Positions 57,267 to 64,000 of a DNA stretch of 64,000 nt are shown here, in pieces; position 1 is the stretch's first letter; each line of letters starts with the position of its first letter. The stretch is from Vulcanimicrobiota bacterium (lineage in GTDB: Bacteria > Vulcanimicrobiota > Xenobia > Xenobiales > JADMJV01), in assembly GCA_017307785.1 (NCBI GenBank), contig JAFKGI010000021.1:62001-126000 (forward strand), written 5' to 3'. A program made the position numbers and the translations under genes. The notes under the pieces are model-generated. The model saw nothing but the letters and a program-made list of their open reading frames with translations. It made no database searches and was not told the origin of the DNA.

Positions 57267-58682
57267 GTGGCAAGCACAAGTTCAGCCAGCGGTTCACTAT
57301 TCTCGTTTTCCGGTCTGGGGTCCGGATTCAGTACGGACTCCATCCTGGAGAAGATGATGGACGTAGAAAAGGCGCCCATCGCAGGTTTTCAGAAACGCCA
57401 GGCCAGCGTGACTCAGGAACAGTCTGCCTGGCGCACCATCAATACCAGAGTGCTGGGGATGGGCACGGCGGCTGATAAGCTCAAATCTGACGATTTGTAT
57501 GCGACTCGCCAGGCCGTCAGCAGTAACACCGACGTGCTCACAGCGACCGTGGGGACCGGCAGCGCAGTCGGCAATTTTTCGGTCTCAGTGGAATCCTTGG
57601 CCCAAAATCATCAGCAAGTATCGCAAGGTTTCGCCGCCCAGGATGCCGTCGTCGGCACAGGGTCGATTACCATCAAAGTAGGCGCGGCCAGCTTCAATCC
57701 AATCACTATCGACAGTACCAACAATACCCTGACCGGCATTCGGGACGCGATAAACAAGGCTAATCCCGGAGTGACTGCTTCGATTATCGACGCTGGCGAG
57801 AGCGCCGGTGCCAACCGCTACCGGCTTAGCCTGAACTCGAACACAAGCGGTACTGCCGGTAAGATTGATGCAAACTTCAGCTTGGGCGGAAGTAGCCCGG
57901 CTATGACTGATATGACGGCTGCTCAGGATGCTCACATCAAGTTGGGAACGGGCACGAATGCTGTAGACGTTTACTCTTCCACCAATACCGTCACCGGGGC
58001 CATTGATGGCGTCACCATGAATTTGAATTCCGCTAAACCGGGCACGACCGTTAACGTTCGGCTCAGTCAGAATACGGCTCCGGTCCGCGAGGCCGTGCAA
58101 AATTTCCTGGATCAGTATAACAGCCTGAGCGACAGCTTTAACTCCAACAACTCCTACGACAAAACAACCCAGACTTCGGGAGTGCTCTTTGGTAATTCAG
58201 TGCTGCAAAATCTCCAGGGCGATGTCTTCAGCAAAGTGACCAATTCGCGCACGATTAAAGGCACGAGCATGAATTCGCTGAGCTCGATCGGCATCTCCGT
58301 GGACGACAAGGGTAAGCTTGCCATTACTGACAACGCTGCCTTCGAAAAGGCTCTGGCCAAGCCCGATGAAATGAAGAAGCTCTTCGCTGATCGAGATAAC
58401 GGCATCGCGACCAACATCCGGACTTTCGTGGACCAACAGACCAGTGTAGTCAGCGGTTCCCTAACCTTGGAGGACAAGAGGCTTACCGCCCAGTACGACG
58501 ACCTGACGGCCAGTATTGAACGTACTCAGGCGAAGGCCGACCGTACTGAGCAACGGCTGAAAGAGATATTCCTGAATTTGGAGACCGCCCTTAGCAGCAT
58601 TAAATCGCAGGGCGCTGCTATCTCCGCCCAGCTCGGCGGTTTGAGCAGCAGCTCCAGCAGCAGTTCCAAGAGTTCATCGTAA
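57267..58682 (+). CDS. fliD: Flagellar filament cap protein FliD
   Basis: 471 residues, GTG start 5 nt after AAAGGAGG. FliD_N (about 10-110: GLGSGFSTDSILEKMMDVEKAPI, QSAWRTINTRVLGM) and FliD_C (about 215-450: LRQFLDQYNSL-like NFLDQYNSLSDSF and SSIGISVDDKGKLAI) frame a central domain. Length matches the family. It forms the tip cap that folds flagellin into the filament. A Ser-rich end (SSSSSSSKSSS) is present. fliS follows 15 bp later. Confidence 0.93.
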   Translation: MASTSSASGSLFSFSGLGSGFSTDSILEKMMDVEKAPIAGFQKRQASVTQEQSAWRTINTRVLGMGTAADKLKSDDLYATRQAVSSNTDVLTATVGTGSAVGNFSVSVESLAQNHQQVSQGFAAQDAVVGTGSITIKVGAASFNPITIDSTNNTLTGIRDAINKANPGVTASIIDAGESAGANRYRLSLNSNTSGTAGKIDANFSLGGSSPAMTDMTAAQDAHIKLGTGTNAVDVYSSTNTVTGAIDGVTMNLNSAKPGTTVNVRLSQNTAPVREAVQNFLDQYNSLSDSFNSNNSYDKTTQTSGVLFGNSVLQNLQGDVFSKVTNSRTIKGTSMNSLSSIGISVDDKGKLAITDNAAFEKALAKPDEMKKLFADRDNGIATNIRTFVDQQTSVVSGSLTLEDKRLTAQYDDLTASIERTQAKADRTEQRLKEIFLNLETALSSIKSQGAAISAQLGGLSSSSSSSSKSSS

Positions 58683-58697
58683 ACCAGGAGGACGAAA

Positions 58698-59060
58698 ATG
58701 AGTTATAAGACCTATCGAAATATCCAGGCCAACAGCTGTGACCCCGGCAGTCTCCTGTTGCTACTCTACGACAAGACCATGATCGAAATTCAGAAGTCGA
58801 TTCTTCTCCTGGAAAAAGGCGAAGCTATTCACGGCTCCTTGATCAAGGCTCATCTGGGCGTGATGGAGATGGACAAAACCCTGAATTTCAACGTGCTGCC
58901 GGAACTTGCTCAGTCGTTGCACAACCTTTACCTGCACGTTTTGCTGCTGCTTGGCGAGTCCACCACTGAGTCGATGACCAGCGCTCTGCACATCCTGCGT
59001 CAGCTTCGTGAGACCTGGGAGCAAGCCGCCAAGAAGGCACCCGCGGCGGAGGCGGTATGA
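58698..59060 (+). CDS. fliS: Flagellin export chaperone FliS
   Basis: A 120-residue helical protein. FliS binds the flagellin C-terminus and keeps it unfolded for export. Recognisable: SPGSLLLLLYDKTMIEIQKSI-like SCDPGSLLLLLYDKTM and the LNFNVLPELAQSLHNLY region. Its ATG follows an AGGAGG site. The stop overlaps the next ATG (ATGA), coupling both. Confidence 0.93.
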   Translation: MSYKTYRNIQANSCDPGSLLLLLYDKTMIEIQKSILLLEKGEAIHGSLIKAHLGVMEMDKTLNFNVLPELAQSLHNLYLHVLLLLGESTTESMTSALHILRQLRETWEQAAKKAPAAEAV

Positions 59061-59320
59061 GCCGTTTCCTCGAGGTCGGCGACGCCATCCTCAGCATTCT
59101 CGAGGGCGACCTGGACCGGGTCGAGGAGTTGAGCACTCTCTTCGCGCTGCGAGCGGAGTTGATCGCCGCTCTCGACCCGACCGAAGCCGAGCAAATCTTG
59201 CGCCAGGACCGCAGGCTGCACGACGCCTGCACCAGCCAACTGCATCGCCTGCGCGTAAAGCGCCGGTTTAATGCCTACCAGAAGCCCGCTCAGTCGCAAT
59301 ACGTGGACCAGCATGGATAG
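59057..59320 (+). CDS. FliT-like flagellar chaperone
   Basis: An 87-residue helical protein in the fliD-fliS-fliT order. Sequence similarity to FliT is weak, as usual in this family, and the call rests mainly on position, length and helix content (VGDAILSILEGDLDRVEEL, coiled-coil-like). FliT binds FliD and can inhibit FlhDC. It overlaps fliS by four bases and the PilZ gene by eight. Confidence 0.6.
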   Translation: MSRFLEVGDAILSILEGDLDRVEELSTLFALRAELIAALDPTEAEQILRQDRRLHDACTSQLHRLRVKRRFNAYQKPAQSQYVDQHG

Positions 59321-59675
59321 GCGGAAATTCACACGGGTCGAGGTTCACCTTCAGGTCGAGGTGAGCGACGGCCGCATGTCCTTGATTGGCTGCGAAACTC
59401 GAGACCTATCGCTACGAGGCGTTTTCGTTTACAGCGACGTGATCTTTCCGCTGCAGTCCCGCTGCCTGGTCACTCTGACCTTGACCGGACTGGTGGTGCC
59501 GATTGAAATCAAGCTGGAGTCCCGGGTGGTCCGGGCCGAGTCCAACGGCATTGGCGTCGAGTTCGAGGGCATTCAAGACCTCGAATCCTACCACCATCTG
59601 CGCAACCTTGTGATGTACAACAGTGCGGATCCAGAAGATATTCTGGAGGAAGAGAAGTCAGCTCGCCTTTCCTAA
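59313..59675 (+). CDS. PilZ-domain c-di-GMP receptor
   Basis: About 120 residues, a single PilZ domain. Both c-di-GMP motifs are intact: RKFTR (RxxxR) at about 4-8 and DLSLRG (D/NxSxxG) at about 32-37. Located at the end of the flagellin-fliD-fliS-fliT operon, overlapping fliT, it likely links c-di-GMP to flagellar function, as YcgR/DgrA-type proteins do elsewhere. It lacks the YcgR N-terminal domain. A candidate source of the signal is the diguanylate cyclase in this window. Confidence 0.92.
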   Translation: MDRRKFTRVEVHLQVEVSDGRMSLIGCETRDLSLRGVFVYSDVIFPLQSRCLVTLTLTGLVVPIEIKLESRVVRAESNGIGVEFEGIQDLESYHHLRNLVMYNSADPEDILEEEKSARLS

Positions 59676-62132
59676 CAGCTTGACGAGCTTGCTGACCAGC
59701 ACCTGACCATCCACAGGTTTTTCCACGAAATCGGTTCCCTTGCCGCCGGTCTGACCGCGGAATTGACCAAGACCACTACAGAACAGCGCCGGAATTTCCG
59801 CCCGCTGTTCTTGTATTTTCCGGAAAGCTTCCAGTCCGTTCATATCGGGCAATCCGATGTCCATCAAAATCGCGTCGATTTCGTCCGGCTGGGCGACGAA
59901 AAGGTCCAGCGCGGTTTCCGCATTGTGGGCGCCCAGCACCCGATAGCCGTGATTTTCCAGGATCTTGGTGTGGAGGTTAAGTACCAGAGGATCGTCTTCG
60001 ACGACCAGAATGGTGGTGGGGCGCTCACCGGCGCCGGCCTGAGTGCGGGGCAGGTAGACTTCGAAAGTCGTGCCTTCACCGGGGCTGCTTTGAACCAGAA
60101 TGCGCCCTTCGTGACTACGCACGACGCCGTAGACCACCGACAAACCTAGACCGGTTCCACCTTGCTTACCCTTGGTGGAGTAAAAAGGCTCGAAAATGCG
60201 CGTCTTTTCGCTGGTGCTCATGCCCACGCCGGTGTCGCGGAAAGAGAGCTTGTAGCCCTGAACCACGGTATCGCACTCTTCCAGAGACACGGTCAGTTGA
60301 CCGCCCTTGGGCATCGCGTCTCGAGCGTTGACGGCCAGATTGAGCACGACCTGCTCGAGCTGGCCGGAGTCGCATTCGACCCAGGCTTCTTCGACCGAGG
60401 AGGCGTACTCGTACTGGATGTGGTCGGGGAACCAGCGGTGAATGACGCGCATCGTTTCGGGGACCAACTGGTTCAGGTCTACCGAGACTTTTTCCACCGG
60501 TTGCCGGCTGGCGAAGGTGAGCAGCTGCCGGGTCAAGCGCTGGGCGCGTTCGGTGGCCGCCATGACGTCGCTCAAGTAAGGTGAGGCCTCCAGGCCTTCC
60601 ATCTCGCGAGAGGACTGCTCTAACGTGCAGTTCCCCATGATGACTTGAACCAGGTTGTTGAAATCGTGGGCGACCCCTCCGGCCAGCAGACCCAGCGATT
60701 CCAGGCGCTGCGAAGCTCGGAGCTGTTCTTCCAACTGCACCTCGCGGGTGACGTCGCGGCAGGTGACCAGGAACTCGCGGAACTCGCCGCGTTCGTCATG
60801 AACTTTCGAGAAGACCGCCTCCATAACCAGATCCGATCCGTCGATGTGGTAGCAGCGCAGCCGCCCGGACCAGATCCCGGTGCGATGGACCTCGGCGAAG
60901 ACTTCCTCGGCTTGCATATCGTTGAGACAGGAGAAGCAGTGAAAGAACGGGCTCCAAATCAGGTTTTCGCTGGCCTGGGAGGTCTTCAGGGAATAGGCTG
61001 GATTGACGTAGGTGACCCGGCCGTAGCTATCCAGCAAGGCCACGATTTCGATGGCCTGGTCGACCAGCTGTGCCATCTTGTCCAACTGGCGCTGCATGAG
61101 CTTGCGCTGGGTGATGTCCAGGGCCAGGCCCAATTGGCCGCCTCGTCCGCTGCGCTGGGTGTGCAGCCAGAGCTCCACATACCAGGGGCCGTGCGGTCCC
61201 GATCGACAGTAGACCTCGCGATGTAGCGGCAATTCGTAGCCAGACTCCAGATGAAAAAAGTCGGTGAGAGGCTTGCCCAAAGAATCTTGTGGCGAGAAGC
61301 CGGTGATCTTTTCCCAGCTGGAATTGACGAAGGCCAGATTGCCCTCCGAATCGACCTCGAAAACGGCCTGGTGCAACTCATCGAGCACCTGTCGATAGCG
61401 GCGTTCGCGAGAAATCAAGGCCTTGGCCGCGGCCTTGCGGCCGGTGATGTCTCGGGAGTGGACCACCACCGACACCATGTCGGTTTCCGATTCCACGCTG
61501 GTGAACCAGGACTCTACGAAATGGATGGACTCGGACTCTTGGGGAGGCCCGGAAAGGCGATATTCCACGGGGCCGATAGCCGGTTCGCCGGCACCGATGC
61601 GCAACAGGCAGTTGCGCACCAGCGGAAGATCATCGGGGTGAACCCAGTCGAGGTAATTGAATCCCGCGCCGCCGGACCGCTTCAGTTGCAAAAGGCGTTC
61701 GAATGAACTGGTCTGATAGTAGAGCCGACCGTCCGTGGCCATAAGGGTGATGAGTTCCAGGGAGTGGTCGAGCAGTTTGTGTAGTAAGTCCACGCGCCAG
61801 CTCTGACAGGCTCGGGCCTCCTCGCGTTCCCAGAACATGCGAAGAGCGGCGTTGAGAGCGTCCAGGTTGCCGTTCGGGCGACCGCCCGGGGAGAGACAGA
61901 GAAAGCAACCGGAGTAGGGCGAGCTGTTCCAGGCCAGGATGTCAAGTCGGCCAAAGTCGCCTTCGCAGACGGGCTGGTCACTGTCGATCAGCTCGTCCAA
62001 TCCGGTAAAATGCCAGCTTTCGCCGGGAAAAAGGTAGTTGTGCTTTTCACCCGGCAGGCGCATGGCCAATCGGCACTCGGGAGTCAGGGCCTCGAGGTGA
62101 CTGAGGAAGAGCTCGGTGGGTTGGTCTTTCAT
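59658..62132 (-). CDS. Hybrid sensor histidine kinase with several PAS domains and receiver
   Basis: An 824-residue soluble protein. An N-terminal unassigned region (1-130), then three PAS-like domains with PAC ends (DITGRKA, DITQRKL, CRDVTRE), a HisKA with GLLAGGVAHDFNNLVQ (His near residue 493), an HATPase with N-box VVLNLAVNARDAMP and G-boxes DTGVGM, GGTGLGLSVV, and a C-terminal receiver domain with VVEDDP and MDIGLPDMNGLEA (phosphorylatable Asp). No TM helix, so it senses internal signals. Adjacent to the PilZ and H-box genes; its output could be phosphorelay to a partner via the receiver, or feedback on itself. Confidence 0.93.
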   Translation of the reverse strand: MKDQPTELFLSHLEALTPECRLAMRLPGEKHNYLFPGESWHFTGLDELIDSDQPVCEGDFGRLDILAWNSSPYSGCFLCLSPGGRPNGNLDALNAALRMFWEREEARACQSWRVDLLHKLLDHSLELITLMATDGRLYYQTSSFERLLQLKRSGGAGFNYLDWVHPDDLPLVRNCLLRIGAGEPAIGPVEYRLSGPPQESESIHFVESWFTSVESETDMVSVVVHSRDITGRKAAAKALISRERRYRQVLDELHQAVFEVDSEGNLAFVNSSWEKITGFSPQDSLGKPLTDFFHLESGYELPLHREVYCRSGPHGPWYVELWLHTQRSGRGGQLGLALDITQRKLMQRQLDKMAQLVDQAIEIVALLDSYGRVTYVNPAYSLKTSQASENLIWSPFFHCFSCLNDMQAEEVFAEVHRTGIWSGRLRCYHIDGSDLVMEAVFSKVHDERGEFREFLVTCRDVTREVQLEEQLRASQRLESLGLLAGGVAHDFNNLVQVIMGNCTLEQSSREMEGLEASPYLSDVMAATERAQRLTRQLLTFASRQPVEKVSVDLNQLVPETMRVIHRWFPDHIQYEYASSVEEAWVECDSGQLEQVVLNLAVNARDAMPKGGQLTVSLEECDTVVQGYKLSFRDTGVGMSTSEKTRIFEPFYSTKGKQGGTGLGLSVVYGVVRSHEGRILVQSSPGEGTTFEVYLPRTQAGAGERPTTILVVEDDPLVLNLHTKILENHGYRVLGAHNAETALDLFVAQPDEIDAILMDIGLPDMNGLEAFRKIQEQRAEIPALFCSGLGQFRGQTGGKGTDFVEKPVDGQVLVSKLVKLLGKAS

Positions 62133-62223
62133 TTTGCCTCCTGTCTTTAGACAGCTTGAGCCGCTTTCCCTGGGAAAATCCCAAGTGTCTCAGGTTGCAG
62201 GTTCTTACGGGGGGAGGGGCCAA

Positions 62224-62910
62224 ATGGGACACATGCTGGCTGACTTGCTCTTCCGTTGTGCCGATGACCTGGGGCTGCCTCTGGAGGGCTGCTGGTTCAG
62301 GAAGAAATGGCTCGCTCGTGCTCAGGCGCCGGAGCCGGCGGTGACGCCGGTGCGCATCCATCGCTGGCTGAGTATTCCTCAGGCCTCGCCCAGCTTGAGT
62401 CGACTTTTCGGGGCGCGATTGAAGGCCCGTCAGCACAAGGCTTTGAGCCGGCGACTGCTCAAGATCTTGGGACAGCAGCGCCGCGAACTGGCTCACGCTC
62501 TGCACGCCGGTCCGTGTCAGACGATGACGGCCGCTCAATTGACTCTGGGCCTGCTGGAGGTCTCGCCCGACCCCGAGACCTTTAAAGAGCTGGAATTCAG
62601 CGTGGTCCAGGCCGGTAAGGAATTGCGGGACCTGTACGAGGCGCAGCTGTGCCTGTTTCCCGAAGGCCAGAAACAACTCTACGCCAGCCTGCAGATTCAG
62701 ATACAGCAAGAGGATCAGCTGCTGTTCGAAATGTTATTGGCGGCCAAGAACGCGGATCCGCGCCTCGGTGTTTCCCAGTTTGACGATGAACTGCTGCTGG
62801 AGTTCTCCAAAGACGAAGACCCTGATAAAGTCCTCGACTTCATCAGGGCCCTGCAGGCTCGTGGTGACCGGGTCAAGCGCAGCGGCGCCCTGGTCAGTGT
62901 GCGGGTTTGA
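62224..62910 (+). CDS. Protein with a HisKA_3-like H-box but no ATPase domain
   Basis: About 228 residues. A basic helical middle leads to RRELAHALHAGPCQTMTA (about 86-103), which resembles the H-box of HisKA_3/DHp domains (ELHDxxGQxL), with His94 as possible phosphorylation site and Ala in place of the usual Asp/Glu after it. The rest is helical and acidic, with a hydrophilic C-terminus. No HATPase domain, so if phosphorylated it would act as an intermediate, like an HPt protein. It is divergent from the hybrid kinase, and its end overlaps motB. GGGAGGGG lies before the ATG. Confidence 0.55.
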   Translation: MGHMLADLLFRCADDLGLPLEGCWFRKKWLARAQAPEPAVTPVRIHRWLSIPQASPSLSRLFGARLKARQHKALSRRLLKILGQQRRELAHALHAGPCQTMTAAQLTLGLLEVSPDPETFKELEFSVVQAGKELRDLYEAQLCLFPEGQKQLYASLQIQIQQEDQLLFEMLLAAKNADPRLGVSQFDDELLLEFSKDEDPDKVLDFIRALQARGDRVKRSGALVSVRV

Positions 62911-63778
62911 CTTTGACCTCCTGCGTCTTGATTTCCTGAGTCTTGACTTCCTGAGGGGCTGTGGCGGCGGGCTTCTCCTCGGGGACATCTACCTCTTTGG
63001 GCTTGTCGTTGACGTCGAGCGTATGCCGCACGATGAGGCTGACTCGTCGGTTGGATTCGCTGAACGGGTGGGCCGTATCGCGCAGGTGGACGTCGGCCAA
63101 ACCCCGTACCTCGGCGATATGGTGAACACCTCCCGCCTCCAGGATGCGGCGGGCCGCATTGGCCCGATCGGCCGATAGCTCCCAGTTGCCGTAACCCGCG
63201 CTCAGAAAAGGACGGCTATCGGTGTGACCTTCGATGGCCACGGGGTTGGGGACCTTGCGGATTTCCGCGGCCATCTCCGTCAAGGCTTGAACGGTGACGG
63301 TTTTCGGCATCGGGCTACCTACATCGAAGAAAGGTGCCCTGGCGGCGTCCAGAAACTCGATGCGCAAACCCTCATCGGTTAACTCGATGAGCAACTGACC
63401 TTTCATACTCTTGAACCATTTGAGGCCCTCCAGGCGAGCCTGGATTTTCTTGGCCAGGTCTTTGAGCTTCTTGTGTTCTTGTTTGAAGGACTGGTATTTC
63501 TCGTCTTTTTTCGGAGCTGCCATCTTGATTTTGGAGCTGGGCAGAGCGGGATGCTCCAGGCGTAGTTTGATTTCTTGAGGAGTCAGGTTGGGTTCGGTAA
63601 AGTAGAGGGCGACGGCCTCTTTGGCTTTGCTTTGCTGGGCCAGCACCCAGAGCACAATGAAGAGCGCCATCATCGCGGTGACAAAGTCGGCATAGGCGAC
63701 TTTCCAGCTGCCACCGTGATGACCGTGACCGCCCTTCTTGATCTTTTTGATGATGATCGGGGCCAGCTCGCCTTTCAT
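62894..63778 (-). CDS. motB: Flagellar stator protein MotB
   Basis: A 294-residue protein with a single N-terminal TM helix after a basic stretch (SWKVAYADFVTAMMALFIVLW; the essential Asp in AYADFVTAMM). An OmpA/MotB peptidoglycan-binding domain lies at about 165-255 (VAIEGHTDSRPF, DRANAARRIL, NRRVSLIV). A C-terminal tail has near-repeats EVKTQEIKTQEVKVK. It anchors the proton-driven stator and couples ion flow to rotation. The motA stop lies five bases upstream; convergent with the H-box gene (17-bp overlap). Confidence 0.95.
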   Translation of the reverse strand: MKGELAPIIIKKIKKGGHGHHGGSWKVAYADFVTAMMALFIVLWVLAQQSKAKEAVALYFTEPNLTPQEIKLRLEHPALPSSKIKMAAPKKDEKYQSFKQEHKKLKDLAKKIQARLEGLKWFKSMKGQLLIELTDEGLRIEFLDAARAPFFDVGSPMPKTVTVQALTEMAAEIRKVPNPVAIEGHTDSRPFLSAGYGNWELSADRANAARRILEAGGVHHIAEVRGLADVHLRDTAHPFSESNRRVSLIVRHTLDVNDKPKEVDVPEEKPAATAPQEVKTQEIKTQEVKVKPAH

Positions 63779-63783
63779 ACCGG

Positions 63784-64000
63784 CTACTCCTTAGCTTCTC
63801 GGCAGGCTTCTTCCAACTGCTGGAAGGAGGGCCTGAGATGGGAGGGGAGCGAGCGGCGTCCGAACTCCACGCACACCAGGGGGTGGAAACCGCGTGCGTA
63901 GCTGAGGATACAACCCTTCAAGCAGTTTAGCTTGTAGTGAGTATCCAGAGCGATGAATTCCATCTTGGCCGCGATGGGTCCGATGAAGCCGTAAGCGAAC
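63784..64000 (-). CDS. motA: Flagellar stator protein MotA, C-terminal end (cut by the window edge)
   Basis: The last 71 codons of a gene entering from the right edge. It reads FAYGFIGPIAAKMEFIAL, then GCILSYARGFHPLVCVEFGRR and LPSHLRPSFQQLEEACREA, all typical of the MotA C-terminus (GP-x-A, P-x-x-VEFGRR, RPSF-x-x-LE). It is followed at once by motB. The 5' part is outside the window. Confidence 0.9.
   Translation of the reverse strand, partial: FAYGFIGPIAAKMEFIALDTHYKLNCLKGCILSYARGFHPLVCVEFGRRSLPSHLRPSFQQLEEACREAKE

Overview
The window is a gene-dense, GC-rich chromosomal segment from a free-living, flagellated bacterium. No rRNA, tRNA, CRISPR array, phage or insertion sequence was recognised. 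The traits are mixed: LytR-CpsA-Psr (LCP) wall-polymer ligases, an MGDG-synthase-like glycosyltransferase, a bacterial-type Bpt leucyltransferase, a ribosomal protein L27 with a Firmicutes-like N-terminal extension, a translin-family protein, and Hanks-type kinase and VWA modules. This does not fit a well-studied Proteobacterium or Bacillus. A deep-branching phylum such as Vulcanimicrobiota/Eremiobacterota or Armatimonadota is possible, but that is a guess; the sequence alone does not fix the phylum.

Layout. 0-9 kb: Dps, a secreted amidase, an OPT transporter, a sugar-kinase/nucleotidyltransferase pair, a transmembrane Ser/Thr kinase and a DUF4394 exported protein. 9-21 kb: rpmA-obg-sialate esterase, ispH, an M16-like pseudo-peptidase, gamma-glutamyltransferase, a diguanylate cyclase and an FAD oxidoreductase. 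21-33 kb: translin, methyltransferases, two tandem LCP proteins, rsmA, a metallophosphoesterase, a glycosyltransferase overlapping bpt, and several secreted proteins. 33-37 kb: the most unusual stretch. It holds a 1006-residue protein joining MshEN-like, VIT-like, VWA and degenerate PilB/GspE ATPase regions, divergent from a nearly uncharged protein with 20 exact Gly-Asn-Ala repeats. 37-49 kb: glyoxylate shunt (aceB, aceA), a Nudix hydrolase, a DAHP synthase-prephenate dehydratase fusion with a terminator-like hairpin in its leader, an RluA-type synthase, an anti-sigma-ATPase/GNAT fusion, ankyrin protein, aquaglyceroporin, GH13 enzyme and lipase. 49-53.6 kb: an ion channel with an odd selectivity filter, an M1 aminopeptidase and a DUF952-nitrilase fusion. 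53.6-64 kb: motility and signalling (fliI, flagellin, fliD, fliS, fliT-like, PilZ, a hybrid histidine kinase, an H-box protein, motB and the end of motA).

How the genes fit together. The motility block has a sigma-28-type promoter and a CsrA-like leader hairpin before flagellin, and a PilZ c-di-GMP sensor in the same run of genes. A diguanylate cyclase lies 40 kb away. Glyoxylate-shunt enzymes, oligopeptide uptake, aminopeptidase, GGT, lipase and a glycerol-type channel suggest a scavenging heterotroph able to grow on C2, lipid and peptide carbon. Convergent neighbours often overlap by a few to tens of bases, which indicates a compact genome.
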